In this document: positions 45,990-55,561 of the stretch, piece after piece
Layout: each line of letters starts with the position of its first letter
Position numbering within the stretch: position 1 is the stretch's first letter
Assembly (NCBI GenBank): GCA_947581855.1
Contig: CANPVZ010000016.1
Coordinates: 1-64,000 of the forward strand
Source: an uncultured Phocaeicola sp.
GTDB lineage: Bacteria; Bacteroidota; Bacteroidia; Bacteroidales; Bacteroidaceae
Length of the DNA: 64,000 nt
Direction: 5' to 3'
The notes under the pieces: generated by a model
Database searches by the model: none
What the model was told of the DNA's origin: nothing
The model's input: the letters and a program-made list of their open reading frames with translations, nothing else
Translations under genes and position numbers: made by a program

Positions 45990-47732
45990 TCAGAAGCGAA
46001 GGCTCGCCCCCAGCATAAAATTAATTTTTTCCGTAGGATACCCCCAATAATACTGGTAAGAACGATTGAAAAGGTTATCAGCCTTCACCCATACGGAGGT
46101 ATTTTCCAGCAACGGATAGGAGAGAGTTAGGTACAGATCGTTGATGGCTTCCATCTCTCCTTTGTAACGACTGGTGTATTGATAACCTGCTTCCCAGTTG
46201 AGCTTCTCAACTTTACCAGTGACATTCAGGCGCAGGTCGAAAGCCGGTTTGGTGTACAGGTACGATTTGTTGTCCTTATCGGTGCTCCAACTGTGATATA
46301 CGGCTTGGGCGGACACGCTTATCAGGTCTTTATACAGATAATTGGCGGAAAGTCCACCTTTCACCGAGTTAGCTTTGTCTTGTGTCAGCATGTTCGGACC
46401 ATAGGAATCGGGAATCACCAGCAAGTCATCGTCGCATAGTTCGTAACCGCCGAACAGATGTAAGTTGAAACCTTGCGAGATTCCGGCTTTGAAGCCCACC
46501 GTTGCATCCAGTTGCATGTGCGTATTCTTTAGTTGCTGGATAGCGTCCCAGTAAGGAGATAGGGCATTCATCCGACGGAAGTCGCTGGGCATGACACCCC
46601 CTTTTCCTTGGATGTAGAAAATATAGCTTTCACTGAAAGGAAACTCAACCAATACATCTGGCGCAATTTTGATTCCGCTGTCAAAACCGGTGCTCCAATC
46701 TATTTGGGCTCCGATTCGCAGTCGTAAAGTTTCTTGCGTAAGCGCATAGTAAGGATTCAAACGGAAAAGCATATAGTTCTCGAACGGAGGTAGGCTTATT
46801 GTATTTTGGGCATTGTTATCAGCTTCGTTCATTCCGTTCAAACCTGTTCCGGATAAATTAGCGAGCATAGTTGTTCTGTCTCCTCCCGTATAAGAAGGCA
46901 CCGTGTAAGTTTTGTCATCCTGCGAATAGTTGTAATGGTTTATTTCGATATCCAATCCAAGCTTGTTTTCAGCAGACACTTGATAAGAGACCCCGGCGTT
47001 TGCGTGGATACCCGTTTCGGAACGTCCATCGCCCGACTCTTGTGCAAAATAGAAATACTTCTGTCCAAAGAAAGTAAAATCCACTCCTGCAGTGTATTGC
47101 CATTTATGATCGGGTAAGGCGGAGCGCAGATAAATACCTATGTTACCGGTGGTGTTGTCTTGTTTGTCGCTTAATTGCCCTGCGTAAGGCAAATAATTGA
47201 ATGTTTGCAACCCGAAGCTGCCTTTTACTCCTAATTCTGCTTGTCTAAAACGGTGCGAGTAATGTCCGTTGATTTGGGTTTGGTAAAAGCGGGATGACCA
47301 TTTCTCTTTGCTGTCCGGAAGTTCCAGTTTGGCATGTTGTCCGTCGAATGCAGCAGACACGTGCAGGTTATCCTTTTTACCCAGACTGTACAAATAACTG
47401 ATGCGTCCCAACAGGTTGCCGTAGTTGCCATATCCCAGGTTTACCCACCCGCGTGTGGCATCCGTCTGCATAGGCATAGGAGCAAAGTTAGACATAGAAT
47501 AGGGCTTGAACGCAGAGAAAGGCTTCTCTGTGCGCGCATATTCTATTTCCTTTTTAGTGACGGACGGTTCTTCGATGCGTGGCAATACATTGATTTTGTT
47601 GGCATCCATAATGTTCGGATTGTATTCGTTTTCCACCACCACGGTACGGGTAAGCGTCGTATCTTTCTGCGCCTGAAGCGGAGAAGCGGCAATGCTTCCC
47701 AGCCATAACGCTATAAAAATGCTTCTTTTCAT
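45990..47732 (-). CDS. Outer-membrane beta-barrel protein (TonB-receptor-like barrel)
   Basis: A 580-residue protein with a signal peptide (WLGSIAASPLQAQ). The rest alternates hydrophobic and polar residues as in an outer-membrane barrel (WVNLGYGNYGNLLGRISYLY, FDLRLNVTGKVEKLNWEAGY) and ends in the barrel-type MLGASLRF. No plug domain is visible, and it is shorter than a full TonB-dependent receptor. It follows the TPR protein with a gap of 187 bp. A partnership in outer-membrane assembly is inference. Confidence 0.8.
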   Translation of the reverse strand: MKRSIFIALWLGSIAASPLQAQKDTTLTRTVVVENEYNPNIMDANKINVLPRIEEPSVTKKEIEYARTEKPFSAFKPYSMSNFAPMPMQTDATRGWVNLGYGNYGNLLGRISYLYSLGKKDNLHVSAAFDGQHAKLELPDSKEKWSSRFYQTQINGHYSHRFRQAELGVKGSFGLQTFNYLPYAGQLSDKQDNTTGNIGIYLRSALPDHKWQYTAGVDFTFFGQKYFYFAQESGDGRSETGIHANAGVSYQVSAENKLGLDIEINHYNYSQDDKTYTVPSYTGGDRTTMLANLSGTGLNGMNEADNNAQNTISLPPFENYMLFRLNPYYALTQETLRLRIGAQIDWSTGFDSGIKIAPDVLVEFPFSESYIFYIQGKGGVMPSDFRRMNALSPYWDAIQQLKNTHMQLDATVGFKAGISQGFNLHLFGGYELCDDDLLVIPDSYGPNMLTQDKANSVKGGLSANYLYKDLISVSAQAVYHSWSTDKDNKSYLYTKPAFDLRLNVTGKVEKLNWEAGYQYTSRYKGEMEAINDLYLTLSYPLLENTSVWVKADNLFNRSYQYYWGYPTEKINFMLGASLRF

Positions 47733-47919
47733 ATTTGCCTTTCGTTTTTAGCTTGTTACTCTTTTACTTTTTACTTAAACTTTAAATCGCACTGAGAGCT
47801 CTTTATCTGTTGCTGTTAACGCTGGATATTTGTTTTTCATTATCTTGCGGTTGTCCAATGTCGGCATGTAGATACGCATGCCGGAACGAGCCTTTTGGGC
47901 CCGGTTGTTGCTTACCGCC

Positions 47920-50900
47920 TTAATTAAGATTCTGCAAGCGGGTTTCAATCCGTTCGGCAATATCATCGTCCGCCTGATAGTTTTGTTTCAGCGAAAGCAA
48001 ATATTGGCGGGCTTCCACTTTACGTCCCATCTTTGCATATACGTCCGATAAAAGTACAAAGCTGCGTGCCAGCCAGTAAGCGTGCGGAGTGCTGACGTCA
48101 ATATATTCGAGTAACTCCTTTTCAGCTTGCTCATTTTGGCCGTTGTCGTACAAATATTGCGCCAAGCGGTATTTTGCTTCGGCTCCGTAGAGGTTACGCG
48201 TATCTTTAGCCAACTCTTTTAAGTCTGGCAATGCTTGTTCCGGATGAGTGGCAAGTGCCGCTTTTGCCCGATAATAGCGCGTCTCGTTGTTCAGTTCCGG
48301 CGTCAGTTTCGGGTTCGTCAACATTTCGTTAGCTATCAGTATGGTTTCATGGGTATCATTCAATAAATAAGCGCTACGTAGGATACCTGTCTGAGCCAAC
48401 ATTCTGCGTTCGGCAGAAGCCGTTTTCTCTTTCAGTAATTTATAGATAGACAACGCTTTATCGTATTCTTTAGCATTGAATGCCAGTTCGCCGCCCATTA
48501 CCATTGCTTCTTCGGAAAATTTATTGTTAGGAAACTCCATCACTTTCTCCAGATGGAGTCGTGCCTCGGAATTGTTTTTCTCGTTGTAAGCAATCAGCCC
48601 TAGGTAATAGTGTGCGTTCAGTTGGAATGCACCGTTAGGGAATGATTGTAAATAATGGTTGAAGCTGTTTCGGGCGGGGGCAATCTCTCCGCGCATATAC
48701 ACCCGTTCGGCTGCCACATAAGTCAGCGAGTCACGCTCATCATTGGCTAAAGCGATGCCTCCTTTCTGCGAAGCGACAAAAGTGGCGTATTCATCGACGT
48801 TATTCAGGTCGATATAGATAGATTTCAAGTCGCGCTGAGCCTGCAAAGCCTCTTCGCTGCCAGGGTAGTTGCTGATAACCTGCTTATAAGCTGCGACGGC
48901 TTCGGGATATTTATCGTCCTGATAATAGAGAAGCCCTATTTCGCCGGCACCTTTTCGGGCAATGGAACTTTCGGGGAATTGCTCTACCAGTGTACGGAAC
49001 GAAGCGATAGCTTCATCGTTGTTCTCCAGTTGCACATAAGCGCGGCCCCGTTCATAGAGTGCATCGTCAATGTAAGGAGAATGTGGAAATTGTTCTATTA
49101 ACCGGTTCAAAGAAGTAATTTTACCTCCATAATCCTTTTGTAGTCCCTTTACAAATGCAATTTGATACAAGGCATAATCTCCGGATGAGGGGTATAGTTC
49201 GGCCGCATGGTCGTAAAGTTGGCGTGCTTCATCGAAATTGCGGGTGTAGAAACGACAGTCGCCTAACCGATTGTAAGCGTCAGCTCTAATGGCCATGTCC
49301 GCAGTGTTGGGCTGGTCGATAAATTTCTTGAACCAACTGCCGGCTTCGGCATAATTTTTTTGTTTGAAAGCTGTGTAACCCAAGTTGTATAAAGCCAGCC
49401 TGTAAGATTCTTCAGACGGATTAACCGCCAGAGAAAGGAATTGTTTGAAATCTCGTGCAGCTTCGGCATATCGGCCTTGGCGGTATGCCGCTTCGCCTCG
49501 CCAATAATAAGCGTCGGCTTGAGTTCGGCGATTATAAGAGCCTAGTGCGAGAGATTGGTTCAAATATTCCACAGCTTGTTTGAAATCGGCATTGGCAAAC
49601 GCTTGCGTACCCAACCTGAACAAAATCTTTTGCTTTGCCTCCAAAATGCGGCTTCCCGGATGGCTTATTTTTGCGATGGATTGTAAGGCGGCCTCATAGC
49701 TGCGAGTATTCATATACACTTCCACTAAATAGTCGTTCACTTTTTCGGTGTAAGCCGACTGAGGGAATTCGTTAAGGAAACGTTCGAACACCGTAACTGA
49801 TTCGGCAAAAGGAGAATAAGAAGTTTCGTGAATGCACAGCGCATAGTTGTAAAGCGCTTGTTCGGTTACAGCCGGATCGCCTTTCAGTGCGGAGGCTTGC
49901 TCGAAAGCCATACGTGCCTGAGGTTTGTTTTGCAGTTGAATATAACAAAGCCCCATGTGCAGGTATGCGTTTTGCGACAAAGCATCTTGCTCGAAGGTAG
50001 TTCTCTCCAGTGTTTCGGCGGCACGCAAGTAGGCCCGTGTGTGGTAGTAAGACATGCCTAACCGGTAAAGCGCGTTGCGATCGGGCTGATTTACGCTATG
50101 TACATATTCCTCCAAAGGAACAATAGCCTGCTCGTATTGCCTTTGGCCGTAGAGCGCTCCTCCGAGGATACGTTTTTCTTCTGTTTGGATGCTCTCTATA
50201 GTAGAAAGACGGTGATGCGCAATGTCTGATAAAAACTGATGGATCTTCCGTTCCGTAGTGATTTCTTTTTGCGCTTCGGCATAACGTCCTTGCGCCAGAT
50301 AAATGTCGGCAATGTAACAAGGCACGTCGTAGCCGAATTGCTTGCTGTGGCGCAGGTTTTCGAATATAGGCAAAGCTTGTTCGTAACGTTTTTCGGCATA
50401 GTCGATATAAGCTTTGTAATAAGCGGCCTCTTCCCGGTATTGAGTGCTGCATGCCTGCACTACGCTTAATAACACATACGCTTTTTGCAAATTGCCGGTT
50501 TCAATATAAGCTATTGCCTGATGCAATGTGCATTCGTCGCGTTCCTCGTTCGGCAGCGCATCCAGGTCGCAATGTTCGAATTGCTCGATGGCTTCGGCAT
50601 ATTTTCCCTCGTAAAAATAAGCGTTGCCGATAAGGGCGTTCACCCTGTTCCGATAAACCGATTCCGGATATTCTTTCAAGTAATGTTGCAGGATGGCTAT
50701 GCATTCTTTGTCCTTCAGTTCATAGGCCGAGCAAGCCAGCATGTAATCCGCCTCGCTTATCGTTTCATAGGGGAGTCCTTTCTTTTTTACATATTCTTGC
50801 AGCAAACGTGTGGTTGCCGGATAATTCTTCTGTACAAAAAGTTGTTTTGCCTCTTCAAAAGTCTTTTCCGACGAACCTATCGGTACATGGCGTTGTGCCA

Positions 50901-50958
50901 TGTTTGCTATGGAGACTGTTCCGAATAAAGCAACTAACAAGATTCGTTTGATTTTCAT
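47920..50958 (-). CDS. Large tetratricopeptide-repeat protein, secreted
   Basis: A 1012-residue protein with a signal peptide (VALFGTVSIANMAQR). It is mostly TPR repeats, visible as ALYNLGYTAFKQKNYAEAGS, DALYERGRAYVQLENNDEAI and AYYWRGEAAYRQGRYAEAAR, from about residue 60 to the end. Such proteins act as scaffolds; a periplasmic place follows from the signal peptide. The first codon overlaps the stop of the NUDIX gene by four bases (ATGA), so the two are translationally coupled, and the outer-membrane protein at 45990 follows. Confidence 0.9.
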   Translation of the reverse strand: MKIKRILLVALFGTVSIANMAQRHVPIGSSEKTFEEAKQLFVQKNYPATTRLLQEYVKKKGLPYETISEADYMLACSAYELKDKECIAILQHYLKEYPESVYRNRVNALIGNAYFYEGKYAEAIEQFEHCDLDALPNEERDECTLHQAIAYIETGNLQKAYVLLSVVQACSTQYREEAAYYKAYIDYAEKRYEQALPIFENLRHSKQFGYDVPCYIADIYLAQGRYAEAQKEITTERKIHQFLSDIAHHRLSTIESIQTEEKRILGGALYGQRQYEQAIVPLEEYVHSVNQPDRNALYRLGMSYYHTRAYLRAAETLERTTFEQDALSQNAYLHMGLCYIQLQNKPQARMAFEQASALKGDPAVTEQALYNYALCIHETSYSPFAESVTVFERFLNEFPQSAYTEKVNDYLVEVYMNTRSYEAALQSIAKISHPGSRILEAKQKILFRLGTQAFANADFKQAVEYLNQSLALGSYNRRTQADAYYWRGEAAYRQGRYAEAARDFKQFLSLAVNPSEESYRLALYNLGYTAFKQKNYAEAGSWFKKFIDQPNTADMAIRADAYNRLGDCRFYTRNFDEARQLYDHAAELYPSSGDYALYQIAFVKGLQKDYGGKITSLNRLIEQFPHSPYIDDALYERGRAYVQLENNDEAIASFRTLVEQFPESSIARKGAGEIGLLYYQDDKYPEAVAAYKQVISNYPGSEEALQAQRDLKSIYIDLNNVDEYATFVASQKGGIALANDERDSLTYVAAERVYMRGEIAPARNSFNHYLQSFPNGAFQLNAHYYLGLIAYNEKNNSEARLHLEKVMEFPNNKFSEEAMVMGGELAFNAKEYDKALSIYKLLKEKTASAERRMLAQTGILRSAYLLNDTHETILIANEMLTNPKLTPELNNETRYYRAKAALATHPEQALPDLKELAKDTRNLYGAEAKYRLAQYLYDNGQNEQAEKELLEYIDVSTPHAYWLARSFVLLSDVYAKMGRKVEARQYLLSLKQNYQADDDIAERIETRLQNLN

Positions 50959-51485
50959 ACGTATTTATTTATGTTTTTCAAAAATCGGTTTACTCCTTCG
51001 CGGACAGATGTGAGTCCAAACTCATCGGGATTTATTTTCGCCAATGGCATCCAAAATGTTTCCGCCACATCATCTTGGGCGGTAATGCGTTCGGTATCCT
51101 TTACGGTGCAGAGGAAAAACATATCCAAAGTATGAACCATGAAGCCGGAATATTCGTATAGGTTGGGTAATGAGAATAGGTAGCGTGTATCCTCTACAAT
51201 CAGTCCGGTTTCCTCTTTAACCTCACGTGCCACGCCCTCTTCGCCGGTTTCGTACATGTCTACAAAACCTCCGGGCAAATCAAGTGTTCCTTTAGCCGGT
51301 TCTTTGCCACGGCGGCAAATCAGCATTTCCCTTTGAGGGTTTAAGATGAGAGCCACCGTAGCCGAGCAAGAATTAAAATAGTAAGTGAATCCGCAGTCAA
51401 GGCAGTGTTTAGACTTTCCGTTATGGACCTCAAAGTGGGATGAACCGCATTTAGGGCAGTATTTGAATTGTTCTAGTGGGTGCAT
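50955..51485 (-). CDS. NUDIX hydrolase with N-terminal zinc ribbon
   Basis: A 176-residue hydrolase of nucleoside diphosphates linked to another group. An N-terminal zinc ribbon (YCPKCGSS and HCLDCGFTYYF, four Cys, as in NADH pyrophosphatase NudC) comes before the NUDIX box LPGGFVDMYETGEEGVAREV with KEETG (about residues 70-95). It is shorter than full NudC and lacks the SQPWPFPxS motif, so the exact substrate is unclear. It is the first gene of a coupled operon with the TPR protein, with a perfect -7 element 24 bp upstream. Confidence 0.9.
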   Translation of the reverse strand: MHPLEQFKYCPKCGSSHFEVHNGKSKHCLDCGFTYYFNSCSATVALILNPQREMLICRRGKEPAKGTLDLPGGFVDMYETGEEGVAREVKEETGLIVEDTRYLFSLPNLYEYSGFMVHTLDMFFLCTVKDTERITAQDDVAETFWMPLAKINPDEFGLTSVREGVNRFLKNINKYV

Positions 51486-51508
51486 GATATTGTTTTTGCT
51501 TTTGTGGG

Positions 51509-51516
51509 CAAATATA
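51509..51516 (-). promoter_or_regulatory. -7 element of the NUDIX-TPR operon
   Basis: TATATTTG on the minus strand, a perfect TAnnTTTG, 23 bp before the NUDIX start codon. Confidence 0.55.
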
Positions 51517-51576
51517 CAATAGAAAAACCAGATACAAGGCAGAATACGGAAAGAATCCTCTCACTTCTTGCTTTTC

Positions 51577-53976
51577 TTACTCTTCACTTCCTTTGCTCAT
51601 TCTGCCCCTTTCGTCCTCTGCTCCACTTTCAATTTTTCGGCTTTTAAATGATTTTCCAGTTTGAAAACTGTAACTCAGTCTGCATTCAAAAGAGGGCTTT
51701 TGCCAGCCATTATTCATTTTGTAGAGCCGTTCGTAAAATTCTGTTTTCACATTCAAGTTAGTCTGTTTGTTAAAGAGATTCTTCACTCCGATGCTAGCGG
51801 TGAGTTTGTCACCAAAGAATTTCTTTTTTAACCGGATGGTTACCCTTTGGTTGGGAGCAATGGAGAAATTGCTCATTTGTACCTTACTCGTATAACTATA
51901 ACTAAAGTCAAGATAGAACTTTCTAGGGAGGGTAAAAGTTGAGTTTGTGTTGTACATCAATAAGTTATGAAATTCTTGTGGACTCTCATTGTTTAATTTG
52001 TCACCGTTCCGTACTAGTGTGATATTATTCTGCCAGTTCCACCAGTCGGTTAGTTCAAAAGGCATATGCAAGGCAACTACATACTGTTTCATATCATTGA
52101 AATTCCTTTGGCCGATATAGCTCACATCCGGCGCGTCAGGACGGGTTGTAACATATTGTTGAATAAAATCTTTCGTAAATTCGGCCGAAAGGGTAAGCGT
52201 GTATTTCTGGTCGTACACGAAAGTTGCACTCACCTGGTTTTTATAAGCAGGAAGCAAGTTTGGGTTTCCTGTTTGATAGGTATAGTCGGAAACTTGACGG
52301 CGCGTAGGGTTTAGATCCCAAAAACCAGGTCGGCGGATAGAACGTGAATATTGTCCGATAAGCATGAACCGTCCTTTGGAATCGGCCATAAACGAGACGT
52401 TTAGATTAGGAAACCAACTCATGTATGCCTGTTTGATATATCCTCCCTCTCCACTAGCGTAGGTATATTCGGCGCGCAATCCTCCCGTTATGCCCCAGCG
52501 TCCGGCCTTGGCTGAGAGAATGCCATACATGGCTGCAATATTTTCTTTGTAATGAATATTGAAGCAATATTCTTCGGAAAGCAACCATTGTGTATCGTGC
52601 TTATATTCGTAAAGCGCTTCGTTTTTCATATTGTTCAACGTGTATTTGCCTCCGGCTTTCAGAGTCAGGTTAGGGTGCAAACATTTTTCCAAAGCCAGTG
52701 TAAGTGCACTTACCCGATAGTCGGTGTAGGTGAATTCGTGGTAAACCGAATCGTTTTCAACTTGATTCAAGCGGAGAGTCGTATGCCCTTCGGTTAAGTT
52801 GTTATCCTTGTTCATATTATAATCGCCCAATACCTTAAAAACAGATCCCTTTTCGTCCAACAGTTGGATATAGTTAAAAGTAGCGGAAAAGTTTTTGTTA
52901 TGGTTGTCCGGTAAACGCCTTCCTTCACTAAGGCGTTCGTCTTCGCTGGTATATAATTGAGATCTGTTCAGAGAGGAGAAATTCTCCATATTTTGTGAAT
53001 ACTCCAGTTCCATTCCGATGCTATGCCGGGGTGTAAATTCATAGATGCCGCCTAGTTTTCCCTTTATGAAATGGGAGTTGCCATCCATGCGAGAACTCGA
53101 CTCATACCGAGTGGCAGAAGACAAGTTCATTTCATCGATCAATGTTTTGTCTTTCGGTTTTAAATTACCCGAAAATCCGGCGTTCAACGTCAGTTTACCG
53201 TTGTGGTAACGGATATCCTCGGAAGTTTGATACTCTGTCTTAAGGCTGTTATAACGTGTACGAAGGGATGCATTGCCGCTCATACCGTCCTTGCGTTGCC
53301 GTTTTAGATTGATTTTGATAATACCTGCGCTTGTATTGGCATCATATTCCGCTCCTGCTTGTGGAATAATATCGATTCGTTGGATATCTTCCGATTTCAG
53401 GTCGCGGAGGTAATTGATGAGTTGTTCTTTCGACATGTGCAGTTCGCGTTCGTTGATAAGTACTTTCGTCCCCGAAGAGCCGTTGATGGCAATCTGGTCG
53501 TCGGTAATCCATACTCCGGGCGCCTGTTGTAACAATTCCGCCCCATCCTTGCCAAGGGCGGCAGGAGAGTTTGCAACATCCATGATAAAGCGGTCGGCCT
53601 CCCTTTTGATGAGAGGTGCTTTCACCACCACTTCATTTAAGGTGATGGCAAATGGTTGCACTTCGATGTTTCCCAAATGGGTTCCGGCAGGGTTACTTTG
53701 AAATAAATGATAAACCGTACGATACCCCATGCAAGCCACTTTTAGCAAATATTTTCCTGCCGGGAGGTGTTGAAATGAAAATTTACCATTCGTATCGGTT
53801 ACGCTTCCTGATATAAATGTCGTGTCCGGTGTGTTTATCGTAACGTTAGCATATTCTACAGGTTGCTTTCCCGATATGATTTTACCTGTTATAGAAGCAT
53901 TTTGTGCCGACGCTTGAGATATACCGCCCAGAACGCTTATGCATAAAGAAAAAATAATAAAGATAATACGTCTCAT
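51577..53976 (-). CDS. TonB-dependent receptor-like outer-membrane protein
   Basis: A 799-residue receptor. After the signal peptide (GGISQASAQ) is a carboxypeptidase-regulatory-like domain (ASITGKIISGKQPVEYANVT), then a plug-like part (LNEVVVKAPLIKREADRFIM, GKDGAELLQQAPGVWITDDQ, INGSSGTKVLINERELHM) and a barrel of the OMP_b-brl type. The C terminus is an unusual polar tail (SGAEDERGRMSKGSEE). The ligand is unknown. There is no SusD gene next to it. A 67-codon frame just upstream (53988-54191) has no recognisable family. Confidence 0.88.
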   Translation of the reverse strand: MRRIIFIIFSLCISVLGGISQASAQNASITGKIISGKQPVEYANVTINTPDTTFISGSVTDTNGKFSFQHLPAGKYLLKVACMGYRTVYHLFQSNPAGTHLGNIEVQPFAITLNEVVVKAPLIKREADRFIMDVANSPAALGKDGAELLQQAPGVWITDDQIAINGSSGTKVLINERELHMSKEQLINYLRDLKSEDIQRIDIIPQAGAEYDANTSAGIIKINLKRQRKDGMSGNASLRTRYNSLKTEYQTSEDIRYHNGKLTLNAGFSGNLKPKDKTLIDEMNLSSATRYESSSRMDGNSHFIKGKLGGIYEFTPRHSIGMELEYSQNMENFSSLNRSQLYTSEDERLSEGRRLPDNHNKNFSATFNYIQLLDEKGSVFKVLGDYNMNKDNNLTEGHTTLRLNQVENDSVYHEFTYTDYRVSALTLALEKCLHPNLTLKAGGKYTLNNMKNEALYEYKHDTQWLLSEEYCFNIHYKENIAAMYGILSAKAGRWGITGGLRAEYTYASGEGGYIKQAYMSWFPNLNVSFMADSKGRFMLIGQYSRSIRRPGFWDLNPTRRQVSDYTYQTGNPNLLPAYKNQVSATFVYDQKYTLTLSAEFTKDFIQQYVTTRPDAPDVSYIGQRNFNDMKQYVVALHMPFELTDWWNWQNNITLVRNGDKLNNESPQEFHNLLMYNTNSTFTLPRKFYLDFSYSYTSKVQMSNFSIAPNQRVTIRLKKKFFGDKLTASIGVKNLFNKQTNLNVKTEFYERLYKMNNGWQKPSFECRLSYSFQTGKSFKSRKIESGAEDERGRMSKGSEE

Positions 53977-54311
53977 AAGATTTGTTTTTAATTTTTCTCT
54001 GTTAGAGGTAATGAATGGAGGTTTGGTTGCAATGGGGGTGTCTTTTGTTTAGAATTTGCGGATGTTTTTACCATATACGAATCAATTTCTGTTTTTTGTT
54101 CATTAAGTATGAGCTTCTTGATATTGCCCTTGGAATGTCGTATAAAGGGATATGTTATGAGAGTTAATTCGGTACTATTTTCATCTTGCATTAATAGATA
54201 TATAGCTAGGTACCAACATTCTCAAATTTAACATATCGGCTCGTTTAAGGAAGTAGTAAGAGAAAAAGGATGTGCCAAGATTGGATTTTTAATTTGCTGT
54301 TAATGGTTTTT

Positions 54312-54337
54312 ACAGCCGGACTATAATATCCGGCTGT
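54312..54337. repeat. Intergenic hairpin, DUF5043 locus, copy 1
   Basis: ACAGCCGGA and TCCGGCTGT form a perfect 9-bp stem around an 8-base AT-rich loop, 11 bp beyond the stop codon of the DUF5043 gene at 54349. The minus strand has no T-run after it, so it is not a standard terminator of that gene. Nearly the same hairpin follows each of the other two DUF5043 genes. Confidence 0.75.
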
Positions 54338-54348
54338 GCAATTTGTTT

Positions 54349-54894
54349 TTAGTGAAATTCTATATCAAACCAGAAAAAAATAAAGTTTAATTGCTTTCCT
54401 AAATCAGTGATACCGTATTGTATCTCCTTTTTTAATCCCAATTCTATCTGTCGATAAACAGAAATAGGAATTCCTACATAACCGGATGTTTTAAAGAACT
54501 CAAAACACACTTCATCTATTTTTCCTGTATCTGAATTTATGTAGCAAGTTATGTAAAGACGACGTCCTCCTTTGCAGGCTGATTTCTGTTGCTCTGTGAA
54601 TGCATTTCGGACTATATCTTGACATTTTCTTCTTTTTTTCGCATCATGTTCCATTACCGGATGAAATCCGTCTTCCGGTTCAATGTAAGTTTTACCTGTA
54701 GACCGATAAGCCGGGAACTTACCCTTTAATTTATTATTCTTGTTATACAGTTCAACAAATCCCCACGGTGTAGCATTGCACTGGTATGTATAACCATCCT
54801 CTTCAAATGTCTTTGTTTGGGAATAATAGTTTGTTTGTCCCCAGATGCTCACAACAATTGTAAATAAGGCAATAACTGCAATAAATTGTTTCAT
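54349..54894 (-). CDS. DUF5043-family secreted protein (tandem copy 1)
   Basis: A 181-residue protein (start at 54894, MKQFIAVIALFTIVVSIWGQ, which gives a signal peptide; an upstream ATG at 54948 is in frame but adds non-signal residues). The mature part begins TNYYSQTKTFEEDGYTYQCN and contains YIEPEDGFHPVMEHDAKK, features of the DUF5043 family of Bacteroides, function unknown. Two tandem paralogues lie upstream. Its body is almost identical to copy 3 (55562), while its signal peptide is like that of copy 2, so it looks mosaic. Confidence 0.82.
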   Translation of the reverse strand: MKQFIAVIALFTIVVSIWGQTNYYSQTKTFEEDGYTYQCNATPWGFVELYNKNNKLKGKFPAYRSTGKTYIEPEDGFHPVMEHDAKKRRKCQDIVRNAFTEQQKSACKGGRRLYITCYINSDTGKIDEVCFEFFKTSGYVGIPISVYRQIELGLKKEIQYGITDLGKQLNFIFFWFDIEFH

Positions 54895-54918
54895 AGTTTG
54901 TTTTGATGTTATGTTACT

Positions 54919-54944
54919 ACAGCCGGACTGTAATATCCGGCTAT
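54919..54944. repeat. Intergenic hairpin, DUF5043 locus, copy 2
   Basis: ACAGCCGGA and TCCGGCTAT, the same hairpin as at 54312 with one change in the last arm, 11 bp after the stop codon of the middle DUF5043 gene. Confidence 0.7.
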
Positions 54945-54955
54945 GCAACTTATTT

Positions 54956-55498
54956 CTAGTTAAATTCTATATCAAACCAGAAGTAAATGAAGTTTAATTG
55001 CTTTCCTAAATCAGTGATACCGTATTGTATCTCTTTTTTTAGTCCCAATTCTATCTGTCGGAACACAGAGATAGGAATTCCTACATAACCTGTTGTTTTA
55101 AAGAACTCGAACACCACTTCATCAATTCGTCCAGTGTCTGAATTAATAGAACAAACCAAGCAGAGGCGATCCCCTTTGCAGGCTAATTTTTGCTGCTCTG
55201 TAAATGCATTTCGAACTATATCTTTACATTTTTTTCTTTTTTTCGCATCATGTTCCATTACCGGATGAAATCCGTCTTCCGGTTCAATATAAGTTTTACC
55301 AGTGGATCGGTATGCAGGAAGTTTATTGACCCATTTATTGGCTTTATTGTATAATGCTATTATTCCCCAAGGATTTGCATCACATTGATAAGTGTAACCA
55401 TCCTCTTCAAATGTCTTTGTTTGGGAATAATAATTTGTTTGTCCCCAGGTGCTCACAATGATTGTAAATAAAGCGACGGCTGCAATAAATTGTTTCAT
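54956..55498 (-). CDS. DUF5043-family secreted protein (tandem copy 2)
   Basis: A 180-residue protein with signal peptide MKQFIAAVALFTIIVSTWGQ and mature start TNYYSQTKTFEEDGYTYQCD. It shares YIEPEDGFHPVMEHDAKKRK and IPISVFRQIELGLKKEIQYG with the other two copies, but differs from both in the middle (IIALYNKANKWVNKLPAYRS). Family DUF5043, function unknown. It is the most divergent of the three copies. Confidence 0.82.
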   Translation of the reverse strand: MKQFIAAVALFTIIVSTWGQTNYYSQTKTFEEDGYTYQCDANPWGIIALYNKANKWVNKLPAYRSTGKTYIEPEDGFHPVMEHDAKKRKKCKDIVRNAFTEQQKLACKGDRLCLVCSINSDTGRIDEVVFEFFKTTGYVGIPISVFRQIELGLKKEIQYGITDLGKQLNFIYFWFDIEFN

Positions 55499-55524
55499 AG
55501 TTTGCTTTGCTGTTAATGGTTCTC

Positions 55525-55550
55525 ACAGCCGGACTGTAATATCCGGCTGT
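55525..55550. repeat. Intergenic hairpin, DUF5043 locus, copy 3
   Basis: ACAGCCGGA and TCCGGCTGT, a perfect 9-bp stem as in copy 1, 11 bp after the stop codon of the third DUF5043 gene. The repeat appears to have been duplicated with each gene. Confidence 0.75.
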
Positions 55551-55561
55551 ACAATTTGTTT

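Noticed and set aside
47775..47966. Minus-strand frame of 63 codons between the TPR and outer-membrane genes
   Set aside because: Overlaps the end of the TPR gene in another frame and has no recognisable domain or signal peptide.
53988..54191. Minus-strand frame of 67 codons upstream of the TonB-type receptor
   Set aside because: Possible leader peptide, but no signal peptide, family or conserved feature can be seen; not enough to call a gene.
54312..55550. Hairpins of the DUF5043 locus as Rho-independent terminators
   Set aside because: On the minus strand, the direction of the genes, the stems are not followed by a T-run, so they were called repeats instead.
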